In this document: positions 1 to 8,267 of the stretch, one piece after another
How positions within the stretch are numbered: position 1 is the first letter of the stretch
How the letters are laid out: every line of letters begins with the position of its first letter
NCBI GenBank assembly: GCA_030549795.1
Contig: JAUQQO010000048.1
Span: 1-50,127, forward strand
Length of the DNA stretch: 50,127 nucleotides
From: Pseudomonadota bacterium
GTDB lineage: Bacteria > Pseudomonadota > Alphaproteobacteria > Geminicoccales > Geminicoccaceae
Reading direction: 5' to 3'
The notes under the pieces: model-generated
What the model was told of the DNA's origin: nothing
Database searches by the model: none
The model's input: only the letters and a program-made list of their open reading frames with translations
Program-made: the position numbers and the translations under genes

Positions 1-237
1 TTGGACGAGCGCCTCGCTCCAGCCGCCGTGCACGATCATATTTTGCGGTACCATGACAAAGGCCATGGCGAGGGCGACGAGACCGTAGCTCTCGGGGCCG
101 AGCAGACGCGCGAGAAGGGTGAACGACAGGAGTTGGATGAGCTCCGTTCCCCATACCTCGAGCGTCACCCAGGCGGCTGCGCGGGCAACGTTGCGGGCCT
201 CGACTTTCGCGTGAGCCTCGCGCGCGCCCATGGTCAT
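1..237 (-). CDS. Polysaccharide/oligosaccharide flippase, N-terminal fragment
   Basis: A minus-strand reading frame opens at ATG 237 and stays open to the window edge, giving 79 residues with no stop. GAGG lies just upstream of the ATG. After a charged, alanine-rich N-terminus of about 20 residues comes a first membrane segment, followed by ARLLGPESYGLVALA and a second hydrophobic stretch. This is the pattern of the first two helices of Wzx/RfbX-type flippases (MATE-like superfamily), which move lipid-linked sugar units across the inner membrane. The rest of the gene lies beyond the window, so substrate and full length cannot be judged. It is divergent from the MetX-like gene at 406. Confidence 0.72.
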   Translation of the reverse strand, partial: MTMGAREAHAKVEARNVARAAAWVTLEVWGTELIQLLSFTLLARLLGPESYGLVALAMAFVMVPQNMIVHGGWSEALVQ

Positions 238-405
238 CGCCCGCCTCGCTGCGGTCGCCTCGTCCCCGGCCGCCCGAGCGCCGCCGCGGTGGGCGCAGAG
301 CCGCGACGCCGACCGCGCCTCGGCCACGGCCCGCATCTTAGCGTTCCAGCTGGACGGAGACCGGCTCGCTCGATACAGGATCGTAAGAGAAATGGGGAGG
401 CGATC

Positions 406-1593
406 ATGGCTCGGCTGGCTCGGTTCACCCTTTCGCTCGCGCTTCTCTTCGCTGGCGCCGCAAGCTCCGCATACGCAGCCGACGTCGGCCTGGTTGAAAA
501 GAAGATCTTCGAACTCCCCTCTTATACAACCGTAGGCGGTAAGACGATCGCACCGGTTCGGGTGGGTTGGGAGAGCTACGGAAAACTCAACGACGCCAAA
601 GACAACGCCATCCTGATCACCCATTTCTTCAGCGGCACGAGCCACGCAGCCGGGAAGTACAGCGAGAGCGACCCCGCACCGGGCTATTGGAACAGCATCA
701 TCGGACCCGGTAAAGCCATCGACACCAATCGTTGGTTCGTCTTGAGCTCGGATACGCTCGTCAACTTGAACGCCTATGATCCCAAGGTGATCACGACCGG
801 CCCAGCGACGATCAATCCAACCACCGGCAAGCCCTGGGGCACCGAGTTCCCGATCGTCACCATCCGCGATTTCGTAAACGTGCAAAAGGCCCTCCTCGAG
901 AGCTTGGGGATCAAGAAGCTGCACGCGGTGATCGGGGCTTCCATGGGGGCGTTGCAGGCCTTGGAGTGGGCTGCTTCTTATCCCGAGATGGTGAACCGGG
1001 TGGTGCCGGTGATCGGTGCCGGGTGGGTCGATCCCTTTCTCGTCGGCTGGCTCGATGTGTGGGCCACACCGATCCGCCTCGATCCCAACTGGAACGGCGG
1101 GGACTATTATGGCAAGACGCCGCCCTCGGCCGGGCTTGCCGCCGCCTTGAAGCTCGTCACCTTGCACGCGCGCTGGATCGAATGGGCGGATAAGAGCTTC
1201 GGTCGTGCGTGGGCGGAAGAAAGCAAGGACCCTGCCGCCTCGCTCGCCCACCGCTTCAAAATCGAGGCCGCGTTGGATGCCGCCGGCGCAGCCCGAGCCA
1301 AAGTCGCGGATGCCAACCACTTTCTTTATCTTGTTAAAGCGAACCAGCTCTTCGTAGCGGGCGGTGAGACGATCGAGAAAGGTCTCGCTCGCATCCAAGC
1401 TCCGGTGTTGCTGATCGCTGCCAAAGAAGATCTCATCTTCTTCCCGCAACGCATCGAAGAGACGGCGCGCCTGATCGGCGCCGACGGTACACCCGTCGAG
1501 ATCGTCTGGCTCGACGGTACGGATGGTCACCTCGACGGCATCACCGCGATCGGCCAGGCGGCGGAGCGGCTCAAGGCCTTCCTCGAGCGCTGA
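406..1593 (+). CDS. Exported MetX-like alpha/beta hydrolase
   Basis: 395 residues starting at ATG 406, preceded by GGGGAGG. A longer reading frame runs upstream, but its composition is not protein-like. Residues 1-24 form a Sec signal peptide with a likely AYA|AD cleavage site, so the protein probably acts in the periplasm. The mature part is an alpha/beta hydrolase of the homoserine O-acetyltransferase family. It has the nucleophile elbow GASMGA (Ser178), an acid residue in AKEDLIFFP and a histidine in GTDGHLDG near the C-terminus. True MetX is cytosolic and uses acetyl-CoA, which is not expected in the periplasm, so esterase or another acyl-transfer activity is more likely than methionine synthesis. 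A MetY gene lies 5.4 kb downstream but is not in the same operon. Confidence 0.85.
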   Translation: MARLARFTLSLALLFAGAASSAYAADVGLVEKKIFELPSYTTVGGKTIAPVRVGWESYGKLNDAKDNAILITHFFSGTSHAAGKYSESDPAPGYWNSIIGPGKAIDTNRWFVLSSDTLVNLNAYDPKVITTGPATINPTTGKPWGTEFPIVTIRDFVNVQKALLESLGIKKLHAVIGASMGALQALEWAASYPEMVNRVVPVIGAGWVDPFLVGWLDVWATPIRLDPNWNGGDYYGKTPPSAGLAAALKLVTLHARWIEWADKSFGRAWAEESKDPAASLAHRFKIEAALDAAGAARAKVADANHFLYLVKANQLFVAGGETIEKGLARIQAPVLLIAAKEDLIFFPQRIEETARLIGADGTPVEIVWLDGTDGHLDGITAIGQAAERLKAFLER

Positions 1594-1870
1594 GCTCTCT
1601 CGCCAACACGCCTACGCGCGGCTTGCGTCTCGCGCCGCGCCGGTTCGCGCTCCGCTGCAGCCTCCACTTTTGCGCGCGCCGAAACCCAACCCCAACCGGT
1701 CGCCGAACGGAGCGGCATGCACGGAGATCGCCCCCTCCCTCGCGCAGCAGCGACCAATCGCGCGATCCCACCGCGAGCGGAAGATTCGGCTATGGCACGG
1801 TTCACGAAGGCTTAACCGGATCGCGCTAGGGTCGGCGTCGCGCCTTGGGCGGGTGGAAGGGAGCAAGCGG

Positions 1871-2203
1871 ATGGCTCGGCGCGGATGGCGGGCAGCTTTC
1901 GGTGCTGTGATGTCCTTTCTTGTGCTCGCGGGCTGTGCCGGGCCGTCCGCTTCGCCCTGGCGCGAGCCGGCGCCCGTTGCCGCCCCCGCGACCACCCTCG
2001 ATCCCGTCTTCTGCTATCGCACCTTGGCCGAGGTCAGCTGCTATTTCGCGCGCGATCCGACCGTGCCGGGGCAGCTCGTTGCCGTCTATCCGCGCCCCGT
2101 GGGCGATCCGCTGAGCGCGAGCTTTTGGCGGCGCGCCGCGGCGCTCGGACCGGTTCCGGAGACGACAGCGGACGCGCAGGCGCAACCGGAGACGCACCCC
2201 TGA
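1871..2203 (+). CDS. Small lipoprotein, unknown function
   Basis: 110 residues from ATG 1871, with GGGAG about 9 bases upstream. The N-terminus is a lipoprotein signal: basic MARRGWR, a hydrophobic core, then lipobox VLAGC with the lipidated cysteine at about residue 22. The mature part is proline/alanine rich and holds one conserved-looking block, VFCYRTLAEVSCYFARD, with two cysteines, then a low-complexity tail. Short lipoproteins with a CYRTL...CY block seem familiar from other Alphaproteobacteria, but I cannot name a function. It stands alone, 277 bases after the MetX-like gene, and I see nothing else in that gap. Confidence 0.7.
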   Translation: MARRGWRAAFGAVMSFLVLAGCAGPSASPWREPAPVAAPATTLDPVFCYRTLAEVSCYFARDPTVPGQLVAVYPRPVGDPLSASFWRRAAALGPVPETTADAQAQPETHP

Positions 2204-2310
2204 TGCACCCGCCCCGCGCGCCCGATTCACCCACCGCGTCGGCCATTGCCACAGCGTGCGCGAATTCGCCGGCGATGCAACCGCCCCGCGCGCCCGATTC
2301 ACCCGCCGCG
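2202..2310. repeat. Two 37-bp direct repeats in a convergent intergenic gap
   Basis: A 37-base unit (2202-2238) recurs at 2274-2310 with only two mismatches, 72 bases apart. The unit contains CCGCCCCGCGCGCCCGATTC. It lies just after the stop of the lipoprotein gene; the first copy overlaps the stop codon. There is no third copy nearby and no stable hairpin inside the unit. Confidence 0.75.
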
Positions 2311-2613
2311 AGCGCGCCCGCGCTCAAGGGACCGCCTCGCCCTCCTGCGGGGCGCTCCCGATATCGCACCCGCACGCGCTTGCAAAATAGGGTGATGCGG
2401 GTGCCAGAACGGTTGGTCGTCCTCAAGCGAGCCCGTCTGTGCACGCAAAAGCGCGCCACCGTCTGGGCCCGCGACGGGGCACGCGCGTCGCGCCCGCAGG
2501 CATACGAAAAAGCCCCGGCTCATTGCCGCCGCGCCCAACCCAAGGGGCACGCCGCGTCGGTCCTGTTGGCGCCCATAACGATGCGCCGCGGCGGCTCGCG
2601 CGACGGATCGTCC
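2204..2613. other. 410-bp intergenic region between convergent genes
   Basis: Apart from the 37-bp repeat pair at its left end, I see no convincing gene here. Open frames cross it on both strands, but they are GC-biased, proline/arginine-rich translations and mostly continue as antisense of real genes. I found no clear intrinsic terminator, although the region must hold the 3' ends of two converging transcripts. Confidence 0.6.
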
Positions 2614-3156
2614 CTAAAAGGCGAGGCTCGCACCGAAGGTGATGCGCAGGCCGAACAGTTCCAAGCCGTACGATTCGGGGTAGGGATCCGGGAAGAGGCG
2701 GGCGGTTGCCCGCCAGATCGCCCGTTCGCGCTCGACGCGCTCCGCTGCCGCCTCCACCTCCACCCGTGCCACGGCGCGCTCGCCCTCGCACCACGCCGCA
2801 ACGAGCGGCGCTGCGTCTTCGATCGCCCGCGGCGCGGCGGCAGCGGTGCAGATCTGCACCGGCTCGCGCAGCCCCCAAGGCGCCACGACGAACCGACGCC
2901 CTGCCGTCGACGGCGCAGCCGGTGCGAAGCGCACCGACAACCCGCCGATACCGCGCGCCGCCAAGGCGGCCGCTTCGCTCGCCGTCGGTCGGCCGTTGGG
3001 TGCGACGACCACGATCGGCACCGGCCCCGCCGCGGCCGCTTCGGCGAGCTGGCGGCGGGCTTCGGCCGGGTCGGAAGCAGGAGCCAGCTGCGGCAGCGGT
3101 TCCACCGCGCAGGCAGCCGGGAGGAGCAGCACGAGCGCGCGAGCGATCCGGGTCAT
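2614..3156 (-). CDS. Putative lipoprotein, last gene of AEC/AhpD operon
   Basis: 180 residues. The start is ATG 3156, which overlaps the stop of the AhpD-like gene in an ATGA, indicating translational coupling. The N-terminus MTRIARALVLLLPAAC looks like a short lipoprotein signal, although proline at position -3 of the lipobox is unusual. The mature part has a run IVVVAPNGRP, a cysteine pair (QICTA... and AAWCEGE) and an alanine/glutamate-rich helix, and ends in a hydrophobic-aromatic block with a terminal Phe. I do not recognise a family. Expression with the transporter and AhpD-like protein is the only functional hint. Confidence 0.65.
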   Translation of the reverse strand: MTRIARALVLLLPAACAVEPLPQLAPASDPAEARRQLAEAAAAGPVPIVVVAPNGRPTASEAAALAARGIGGLSVRFAPAAPSTAGRRFVVAPWGLREPVQICTAAAAPRAIEDAAPLVAAWCEGERAVARVEVEAAAERVERERAIWRATARLFPDPYPESYGLELFGLRITFGASLAF

Positions 3157-3542
3157 CGCTGGAACTGTGCGTCGACCGGCACCCCCCATCCCTGGACGAG
3201 CCGGTTGGTCTCATTGGCCATGCCGACCACCGCCACCAGTTCCGCGAACATGGCATCGGTCATCCCCTTCTTGCGGGCGGCGGCGGTATGACTGGCGATA
3301 CAGTACTCGCAACCGTTGGTGATCGAGACGGCGATGTAGATCAGCTCCTTCACGAGCGGGTCGAGTGCTCCCGGCGCCATCACCTCCTTGAGGCTCTCCC
3401 AGGTTCGCTTGAGGGTTTTCGGATCGTTGGCGAGATACTTCCAGAAATTGTTGACGTCGGGAACGCCGCGGGTGCGCATGATGTCCTCGAACACCGCCCG
3501 CACTTCCGGCGTCGCTTCGGCATATTCGATCGGTTTTGGCAT
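3153..3542 (-). CDS. Carboxymuconolactone decarboxylase/AhpD-like protein
   Basis: 129 residues from ATG 3542, chosen because GGAG lies about 8 bases upstream; an earlier in-frame ATG lacks this. The central block CEYCIASH is the CxxCxxxH thiol motif of the CMD/AhpD fold, used by AhpD-type proteins as a peroxidase or disulfide-reductase centre. It is preceded by KELIYIAVSITNG, also typical of the family. The length fits single-domain members. The gene lies 19 bases after the AEC transporter and overlaps the following lipoprotein gene. A thiol-based antioxidant or reductase role is likely; the partner reductase is not in the window. Confidence 0.85.
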   Translation of the reverse strand: MPKPIEYAEATPEVRAVFEDIMRTRGVPDVNNFWKYLANDPKTLKRTWESLKEVMAPGALDPLVKELIYIAVSITNGCEYCIASHTAAARKKGMTDAMFAELVAVVGMANETNRLVQGWGVPVDAQFQR

Positions 3543-3561
3543 CCGTGGTCTCCGCAAGCGC

Positions 3562-4488
3562 TCAGCTCAACCACACCAGTAACACGGAGAGCGTCAGGAT
3601 CGAGGCGGCATGGGTGACGAGCACGATGGTCGAACTCGAGGGAAAACGCTCGGCGCGCTGGGCCATGACGAAAACGGTGGCGGCGGTGGGCAGAGCAGCT
3701 GTGATGAGCGCGGCGCGCAGCACCTCGAAGGGGACGGGATGGACGAACATGGCGGCGAACCACACCAGCAGCGGGTGAGCGACGAGCCGCACGAGGGCAA
3801 CGAGGCTGACTTCGCCGAGCGAGCCCGTCACCGGCACAGACGCAAGAGCGGTGCCGAGCGCGAACAGCGCACAGGGGCTCGCAGCGCCACCCAACAGTTC
3901 GGCGAGCCCGCGCACGGGCCCGGGAAGACTTTGCCCCGAGAGTGCGAGCAGTGCTCCAATCAGCACCGCGAGGACGAGGGGATTGGCGAACACGCCTTTG
4001 AGCGTGCGGGCGAGGACGGCAAAAAAACCGCCCCGCTGGCCTCCCCCTTCGATCAGAGCCACGGTCAAGGGTATGCTCACGAACTGGTCGAGGAGCAGCG
4101 CCAGGATGGAGGCGAGCGCCGCATCCGGCCCGAAGGAGGCGATCAAAAGGGGAATGCCCATGTAGCCCGAATTGGGGAAGGTGGCGGCGAGGGCGCGCAG
4201 TGCCGCGGTGCCGTTGTCGTCGCGCCGCACGAGCCGACCGTAATCGAGTATCGTAAAATAAATGATCATCGCCGGACCGAAATAGATCACGAGGAATCCC
4301 GGGTCGAGGAGACGCTCGATCGGCGCCGCACCCACCTTCAAGACCAAAAGCGCCGGCAAGGCGAACCAGTAGACGAAGGCGTTGAGCCCTTTGGCCGTCG
4401 TCGCATCGACCGCGCCCAGGCGAAAGGCGAGCCAGCCGCAGGCGATCACCGCGAAGAAGGGCAGAACGACCTCGAGGATGACGCGCAA
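3562..4488 (-). CDS. AEC-family transporter (auxin efflux carrier family)
   Basis: 308 residues, almost entirely hydrophobic, with about ten predicted membrane segments in the two-repeat layout of the AEC family. The family hallmarks are visible: FPNSGYMGIPLL in the first half, and ALITAALPTAATVFVMAQ with a terminal THAASILTLSVLLVWLS in the second. Bacterial AEC members export or exchange small organic anions such as malate or malonate; the substrate here is unknown. It is the first gene of a three-gene minus-strand operon and is divergent from the SMP-30-like gene across an 81-base promoter region (4489-4569). Confidence 0.88.
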   Translation of the reverse strand: MRVILEVVLPFFAVIACGWLAFRLGAVDATTAKGLNAFVYWFALPALLVLKVGAAPIERLLDPGFLVIYFGPAMIIYFTILDYGRLVRRDDNGTAALRALAATFPNSGYMGIPLLIASFGPDAALASILALLLDQFVSIPLTVALIEGGGQRGGFFAVLARTLKGVFANPLVLAVLIGALLALSGQSLPGPVRGLAELLGGAASPCALFALGTALASVPVTGSLGEVSLVALVRLVAHPLLVWFAAMFVHPVPFEVLRAALITAALPTAATVFVMAQRAERFPSSSTIVLVTHAASILTLSVLLVWLS

Positions 4489-4569
4489 GCGAATCGACGC
4501 TTCGGGACGGGACGGTCGGTCGCGAGGCTAGGAACGCCCACTGTCCTGTCAACCGCCACCGAAGCGGGC

Positions 4570-5631
4570 ATGTGCGCACGCGCGCGTCTTTTCAAAACGG
4601 TGCTGCGTGCAGCGCTCGCGGTCTTAAGCGCGCTGTGCGCCGCCTTTTTGGGCGCTGAGCTCGCCGCGCAGGAGGCTAAGGGGCCCGCTTTCGAATTCCT
4701 TATTCCCGGTGAGGCACCGGTGCGGGTGGTCGACGGGCGGATCCACGACCTCGTCTTCACCGAAGGCCCGGCGGTGGCCTGCGACGGTAGCGTGTTCTTC
4801 TCGGACATCACCTGGAGCCACGGGCCGCGCGGACCCACAGGCGGCTTTCGCGCGGGCCATATCATGCGCTTTGATCCGAAAAGCGGTGCCCTTTCGGTCT
4901 TTCGCTCGCCTTCGGGAATGGCCAACGGCCTCATGATCGACGCTCGCTGTGCCTTGCTCGCAGCCGAAGGGGCGGATCGCGGCGGACGGCGCATCACCCG
5001 CACCGATCTCGCAACCGGTCGCGCCGAGATCCTCGCCGATTCCTTCGCCGCTCGACCGCTCAACAGCCCCAACGATCTCGCGGTCGACCGGTTGGGGCGC
5101 ATCTGGTTCACCGATCCGCGCTATCTCGGCCACGAGCCCGTGGAGCAGGAGACGCACGGGGTCTACCGGCTCGACCCGGACGGCAGGCTCCGGCGCGTCC
5201 TCGTCCCGGAGGGCCGACCGAACGGGATCGCCGTCTCGCCCGATGCCACGCTCCTCTACCTCGCCATCCAAGAGCCCGGGGAGCGACGCCTGTTCGGCCG
5301 CTCCGTGCCGCGTCGGATGGCGATCGAACGCTGGGCGATCGATGCGCGCGGGGAGCTGCGCGAGCGGCGGGTGCTGGTCGACTTCGGCTCTGAAGAGGGC
5401 GCCGACGGCCTCGCCACCGACCGCGAGGGCAATCTGTGGGCAGCCGTTCAGCGACGCGATCGGCCGGGGATCTACGCTTTCGATCCCGAGGGGCGCGAGC
5501 GCGCCCATCTGCCGGTGCCGGCTCCCACCAACCTCGCCTTCGGTCGCCCGCCCGAGGATGATGTGCTCTGGATCACCGCCGATCGTGGCCTGTGGCGGGT
5601 GCGGGTGGCCAAGCGCGGCTGGCATCCCTGA
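4570..5631 (+). CDS. Exported SMP-30/gluconolactonase/LRE-family protein
   Basis: 353 residues from ATG 4570. A basic N-terminus and hydrophobic stretch (about residues 8-35) form a signal peptide, so the enzyme should be periplasmic. The rest is a six-bladed propeller of the SMP-30 family: LVFTEGPAVACDGSVFFSDI in the first blade, SPNDLAVDRLGRIWFTDPRY with the metal-ligand asparagine, then RPNGIAVSPD and GADGLATDREGNLWAA. These Asn/Asp/Glu positions carry the divalent metal. Family members hydrolyse sugar lactones, so gluconolactonase-like activity is expected but the substrate is not fixed. The upstream Shine-Dalgarno is weak. Confidence 0.87.
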   Translation: MCARARLFKTVLRAALAVLSALCAAFLGAELAAQEAKGPAFEFLIPGEAPVRVVDGRIHDLVFTEGPAVACDGSVFFSDITWSHGPRGPTGGFRAGHIMRFDPKSGALSVFRSPSGMANGLMIDARCALLAAEGADRGGRRITRTDLATGRAEILADSFAARPLNSPNDLAVDRLGRIWFTDPRYLGHEPVEQETHGVYRLDPDGRLRRVLVPEGRPNGIAVSPDATLLYLAIQEPGERRLFGRSVPRRMAIERWAIDARGELRERRVLVDFGSEEGADGLATDREGNLWAAVQRRDRPGIYAFDPEGRERAHLPVPAPTNLAFGRPPEDDVLWITADRGLWRVRVAKRGWHP

Positions 5632-5643
5632 GCTGGACGATAA

Positions 5644-6901
5644 TACGAAGTCCCTGCGCCAGAAAGTGTTTCCGGCTACGAAGCTCTGTTCACGAGCACC
5701 TTGCTCGACGTCTGGCGTAATCCGCCAGCCGAGCTGATCGGTTACGTCGGCTCCTGCCCCGTCATCGGCAATCGGGCTTTGAAAACTTATCTCAAGAACA
5801 CGATCCGAAGGGTCATCCAGACGCGATGGCCCGGTCGCGATCATCAACCCGCAATCATCTGCGAGGGCGCTGACGAGGTTCACTCCGCGCGCGCCCCCGA
5901 TCCTGGCCACCGCCCTGAAGCGGGTGCCTTAAGTCCTCCGGGCACGGCCGCGGTCGAATTGAAACCACAAAGCAAAGTGCTCGAAGCCTTCGGCAAAGAG
6001 AGCGCCGGGTACCGCATCGAGAACCTCGACGCAGCATTGCAGCGGGTCGGTCTGAGCGAAGCCATCCGCAAGTTCGTCGGCCAAAGCACAGCGGTCGCCA
6101 TCCCCAAGGTCGACGGCTTGATCCTGTTCGTGCACGGCACAAAGGTCCGCGCGCTCGCAGCGAACCCTGTCTACGAACTGAAAATCAAGGAAGGGTCGAA
6201 GGGGGCTTGTTGCTCGAGAAGCGGACGCCGCCGCGCGTGGCAACGAGCGTCCTCATCGAGTTCTCGGACGGCTCGGGGATCGTCGTGCCGTTCCTGGAGC
6301 GTTTGAGGAGATCCGACGCGAGGCAGGGATACCGGATGCGGCGGTCGACGATGCCTATGGCCCCAATCCAAAAGAGCGGGCAGCGTGGAACTGGGAATGG
6401 GTGCAGGCGATCCTGCGGGCGATCGAAACAGGATTTCCGGAACTCACCGCCAAAGTGCTCGAAGCCTTCGTTCTGGATGTATTTTTGTATTTGCGGCGCG
6501 TCGTGGTCCGCGACGACATCAACCGCTTGGTTCGACCCCATCTTGCGACCGGGCCGACCGTCGTCGTCGGCCATTCGCTCGGGTCGATCGTCGCTTACGA
6601 GGTTCTTCGGGAGCTGCCGGCCACCCCCGGCGTTCGCCTGTTCGTGACCGTGGGTTCACCGCTCGGTTTGCAGGTGGTCCGCGATTGGCTCGTGCGCGGG
6701 TTCCCAAAGCCGGTTGCGGCGTGGCGTAACGCCTATGACGAGCGCGACGTCGTGGCGCTTCGCCCCGTCGAAGCGCGCCACTTCGGTGGTCCGATCGAGA
6801 ACTTCAACAAGGTCCGCAACCACACGAGCAATCACCACGGGATCGACGGCTATCTCGACGATCCGGTGGTCGCGGGTTGGATCCTCGACGCGCTCAGCTG
6901 A
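5644..6901 (+). pseudogene. Frameshifted remnant: possible caspase-like region plus alpha/beta hydrolase
   Basis: Protein-like sequence is spread over three frames. Frame 1 (5644 to about 6205) reads GYEALFTSTLLDVWRNPP..., PAIICEGADEV and GLILFVHGT. Frame 3 (about 6204-6296) continues with ATSVLIEFSDGSGIVVPF. Frame 2 (about 6296-6901) carries an alpha/beta hydrolase block with nucleophile elbow VVVGHSLGS and a C-terminal NHHGIDGYL. The first break is at a G5 run (6201-6205) and the second near 6296-6302; each equals the loss of one base. There is no start codon or ribosome site at the 5' end, which directly follows a stop. Parts resemble, from memory, proteins that follow a caspase-like peptidase with an effector domain, but no Cys-His catalytic dyad is present. 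A translated hydrolase from ATG 6401 (166 residues) is possible but would lack the N-terminal strands. Confidence 0.6.
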
Positions 6902-6971
6902 GCCTCGCGCGCCTGTGGACCCGCGCGGCGGGCTGCGCTAAGCGCCCGCTGCACGGTTGGAGGAGACCGAG

Positions 6972-8255
6972 ATGAGCGAGCGGCGCTATGGTTTCGAGAC
7001 CCTGGCCATCCACGCCGGCGCGGCACCGGACCCGACCACGGGTGCGCGCGCGGTGCCCATTTACCAGACCACTTCCTATGTCTTCGACGACACCGATCAC
7101 GCCGCGGCACTCTTCAATCTGCAGAAGTTCGGCTACATCTATTCGCGCCTGACCAATCCCACCGTTTCCGTACTCGAAGAGCGCGTCGCTGCCCTGGAAG
7201 GCGGCACCGGTGCCTGTGCTACCGCCTCCGGCCACGCGGCACAGTTCCTCACTTTTTTGAACCTCATGAGCGCCGGCGACCACCTCGTCGCCTCCTCCAA
7301 GCTCTACGGCGGCTCGATCAGCCAGATGCGGCAGACGTTTCCGCAGTTCGACTGGCACGTCACCTTCGTCGATCCGCGCGAGCCCAAGAACTTCGAGCTG
7401 GCGATCCGCGATCGCACCAAGGCGATCTTTATCGAATCCTGCTCCAACCCCGATGGCATCGTGCCCGACATCGAGGCGATCGCCGAGATCGCGCATCGCC
7501 ACGGCATCCCGCTCGTGGTCGACAACACCGTACCCACACCCTACTTGTGCCGCCCCTTCGAATGGGGCGCGGACATCGTCGTCCATTCCCTCACCAAATA
7601 CATGGGAGGACACGGCAACTCGATCGGCGGCATCATTGTCGAAAGTGGCAAGTTCAACTGGGACAACGGCAAGTTCCCGCAGATGACCGAGCCCTGCGCC
7701 GCCTATCACGGGCTGCGCTTTTACGAGACCTTCGGCAATTTCGCGCTCACCGTGCGCAACAAGGCGATCGGCCTGCGCGACATGGGGCCCTGCCTTTCGC
7801 CCTTCAACGCCTTCTTGATCCTCACCGGCATCGAGACCCTGCCCTTGCGCATGGAGCGGCACGTCGCCAATGCCGATCGCGTAGCCGAGTTCTTGGCCGG
7901 CCATCCGCAGGTGGCCTGGGTTTCCTACCCGCGCCTGCCGCAGAACCGCACGCCCCTTGTCGACAAATATTGCCCTAAAGGTTGCGGCTCGCTGTTCACC
8001 TTCGGGGTCAAGGGTGGTTACGAGCAGGGCAAGAAGCTCATCGATTCGGTGGAGCTGTTGAGCCACGTGGCCAATATCGGGGATACGCGCACGCTCATCA
8101 TCCACCCCGCCTCCACCACCCACCGGCAATTGAGCCCAGAACAACAGCGCGCCGCCGGCGCCGGGCCGGAAGTCATCCGCATCTCGGTGGGGCTCGAGAC
8201 GGTGGACGACATCATCGCCGATCTCGACCAGGCCCTGCGCCGGTCGGCGGTGTGA
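6972..8255 (+). CDS. metY: O-acetylhomoserine (thiol)-lyase / sulfhydrylase
   Basis: 427 residues from ATG 6972, with GGAGGAGA upstream. This is a PLP-dependent Cys/Met-metabolism enzyme. It has the phosphate-binding ATASGHAAQ loop, VVDNTVPTPYLCRP with the PLP-pairing Asp184, and VHSLTKYMGGHGN with the Schiff-base lysine Lys209. The length and the blocks RLTNPTVSVLEERVAALEGG and HPASTTHRQLS match the O-acetylhomoserine sulfhydrylase branch. That branch makes homocysteine from O-acetylhomoserine and sulfide, rather than the shorter cystathionine enzymes' reaction. It is monocistronic, convergent with the glycerate kinase (12-base gap). The 70-base leader shows no recognisable S-adenosylmethionine riboswitch. 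Confidence 0.93.
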   Translation: MSERRYGFETLAIHAGAAPDPTTGARAVPIYQTTSYVFDDTDHAAALFNLQKFGYIYSRLTNPTVSVLEERVAALEGGTGACATASGHAAQFLTFLNLMSAGDHLVASSKLYGGSISQMRQTFPQFDWHVTFVDPREPKNFELAIRDRTKAIFIESCSNPDGIVPDIEAIAEIAHRHGIPLVVDNTVPTPYLCRPFEWGADIVVHSLTKYMGGHGNSIGGIIVESGKFNWDNGKFPQMTEPCAAYHGLRFYETFGNFALTVRNKAIGLRDMGPCLSPFNAFLILTGIETLPLRMERHVANADRVAEFLAGHPQVAWVSYPRLPQNRTPLVDKYCPKGCGSLFTFGVKGGYEQGKKLIDSVELLSHVANIGDTRTLIIHPASTTHRQLSPEQQRAAGAGPEVIRISVGLETVDDIIADLDQALRRSAV

Positions 8256-8267
8256 AGCCGTGCGGGC

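Noticed and set aside
1-405. An open plus-strand frame extends the MetX-like gene to position 1.
   Set aside because: Its translation is Arg/Gly-rich and not protein-like, it has no ribosome site, the signal peptide begins at 406, and the minus strand codes for a flippase.
2203-3291. A plus-strand frame starting TGATG at 2203 could be coupled to the lipoprotein gene.
   Set aside because: After the repeat pair it runs as antisense through the AhpD-like and lipoprotein genes, with composition typical of a GC-rich shadow.
6902-6971. Possible S-adenosylmethionine riboswitch ahead of metY.
   Set aside because: The leader is only about 70 bases and I cannot find the conserved core or pseudoknot of SAM-II or SAM/SAH classes.
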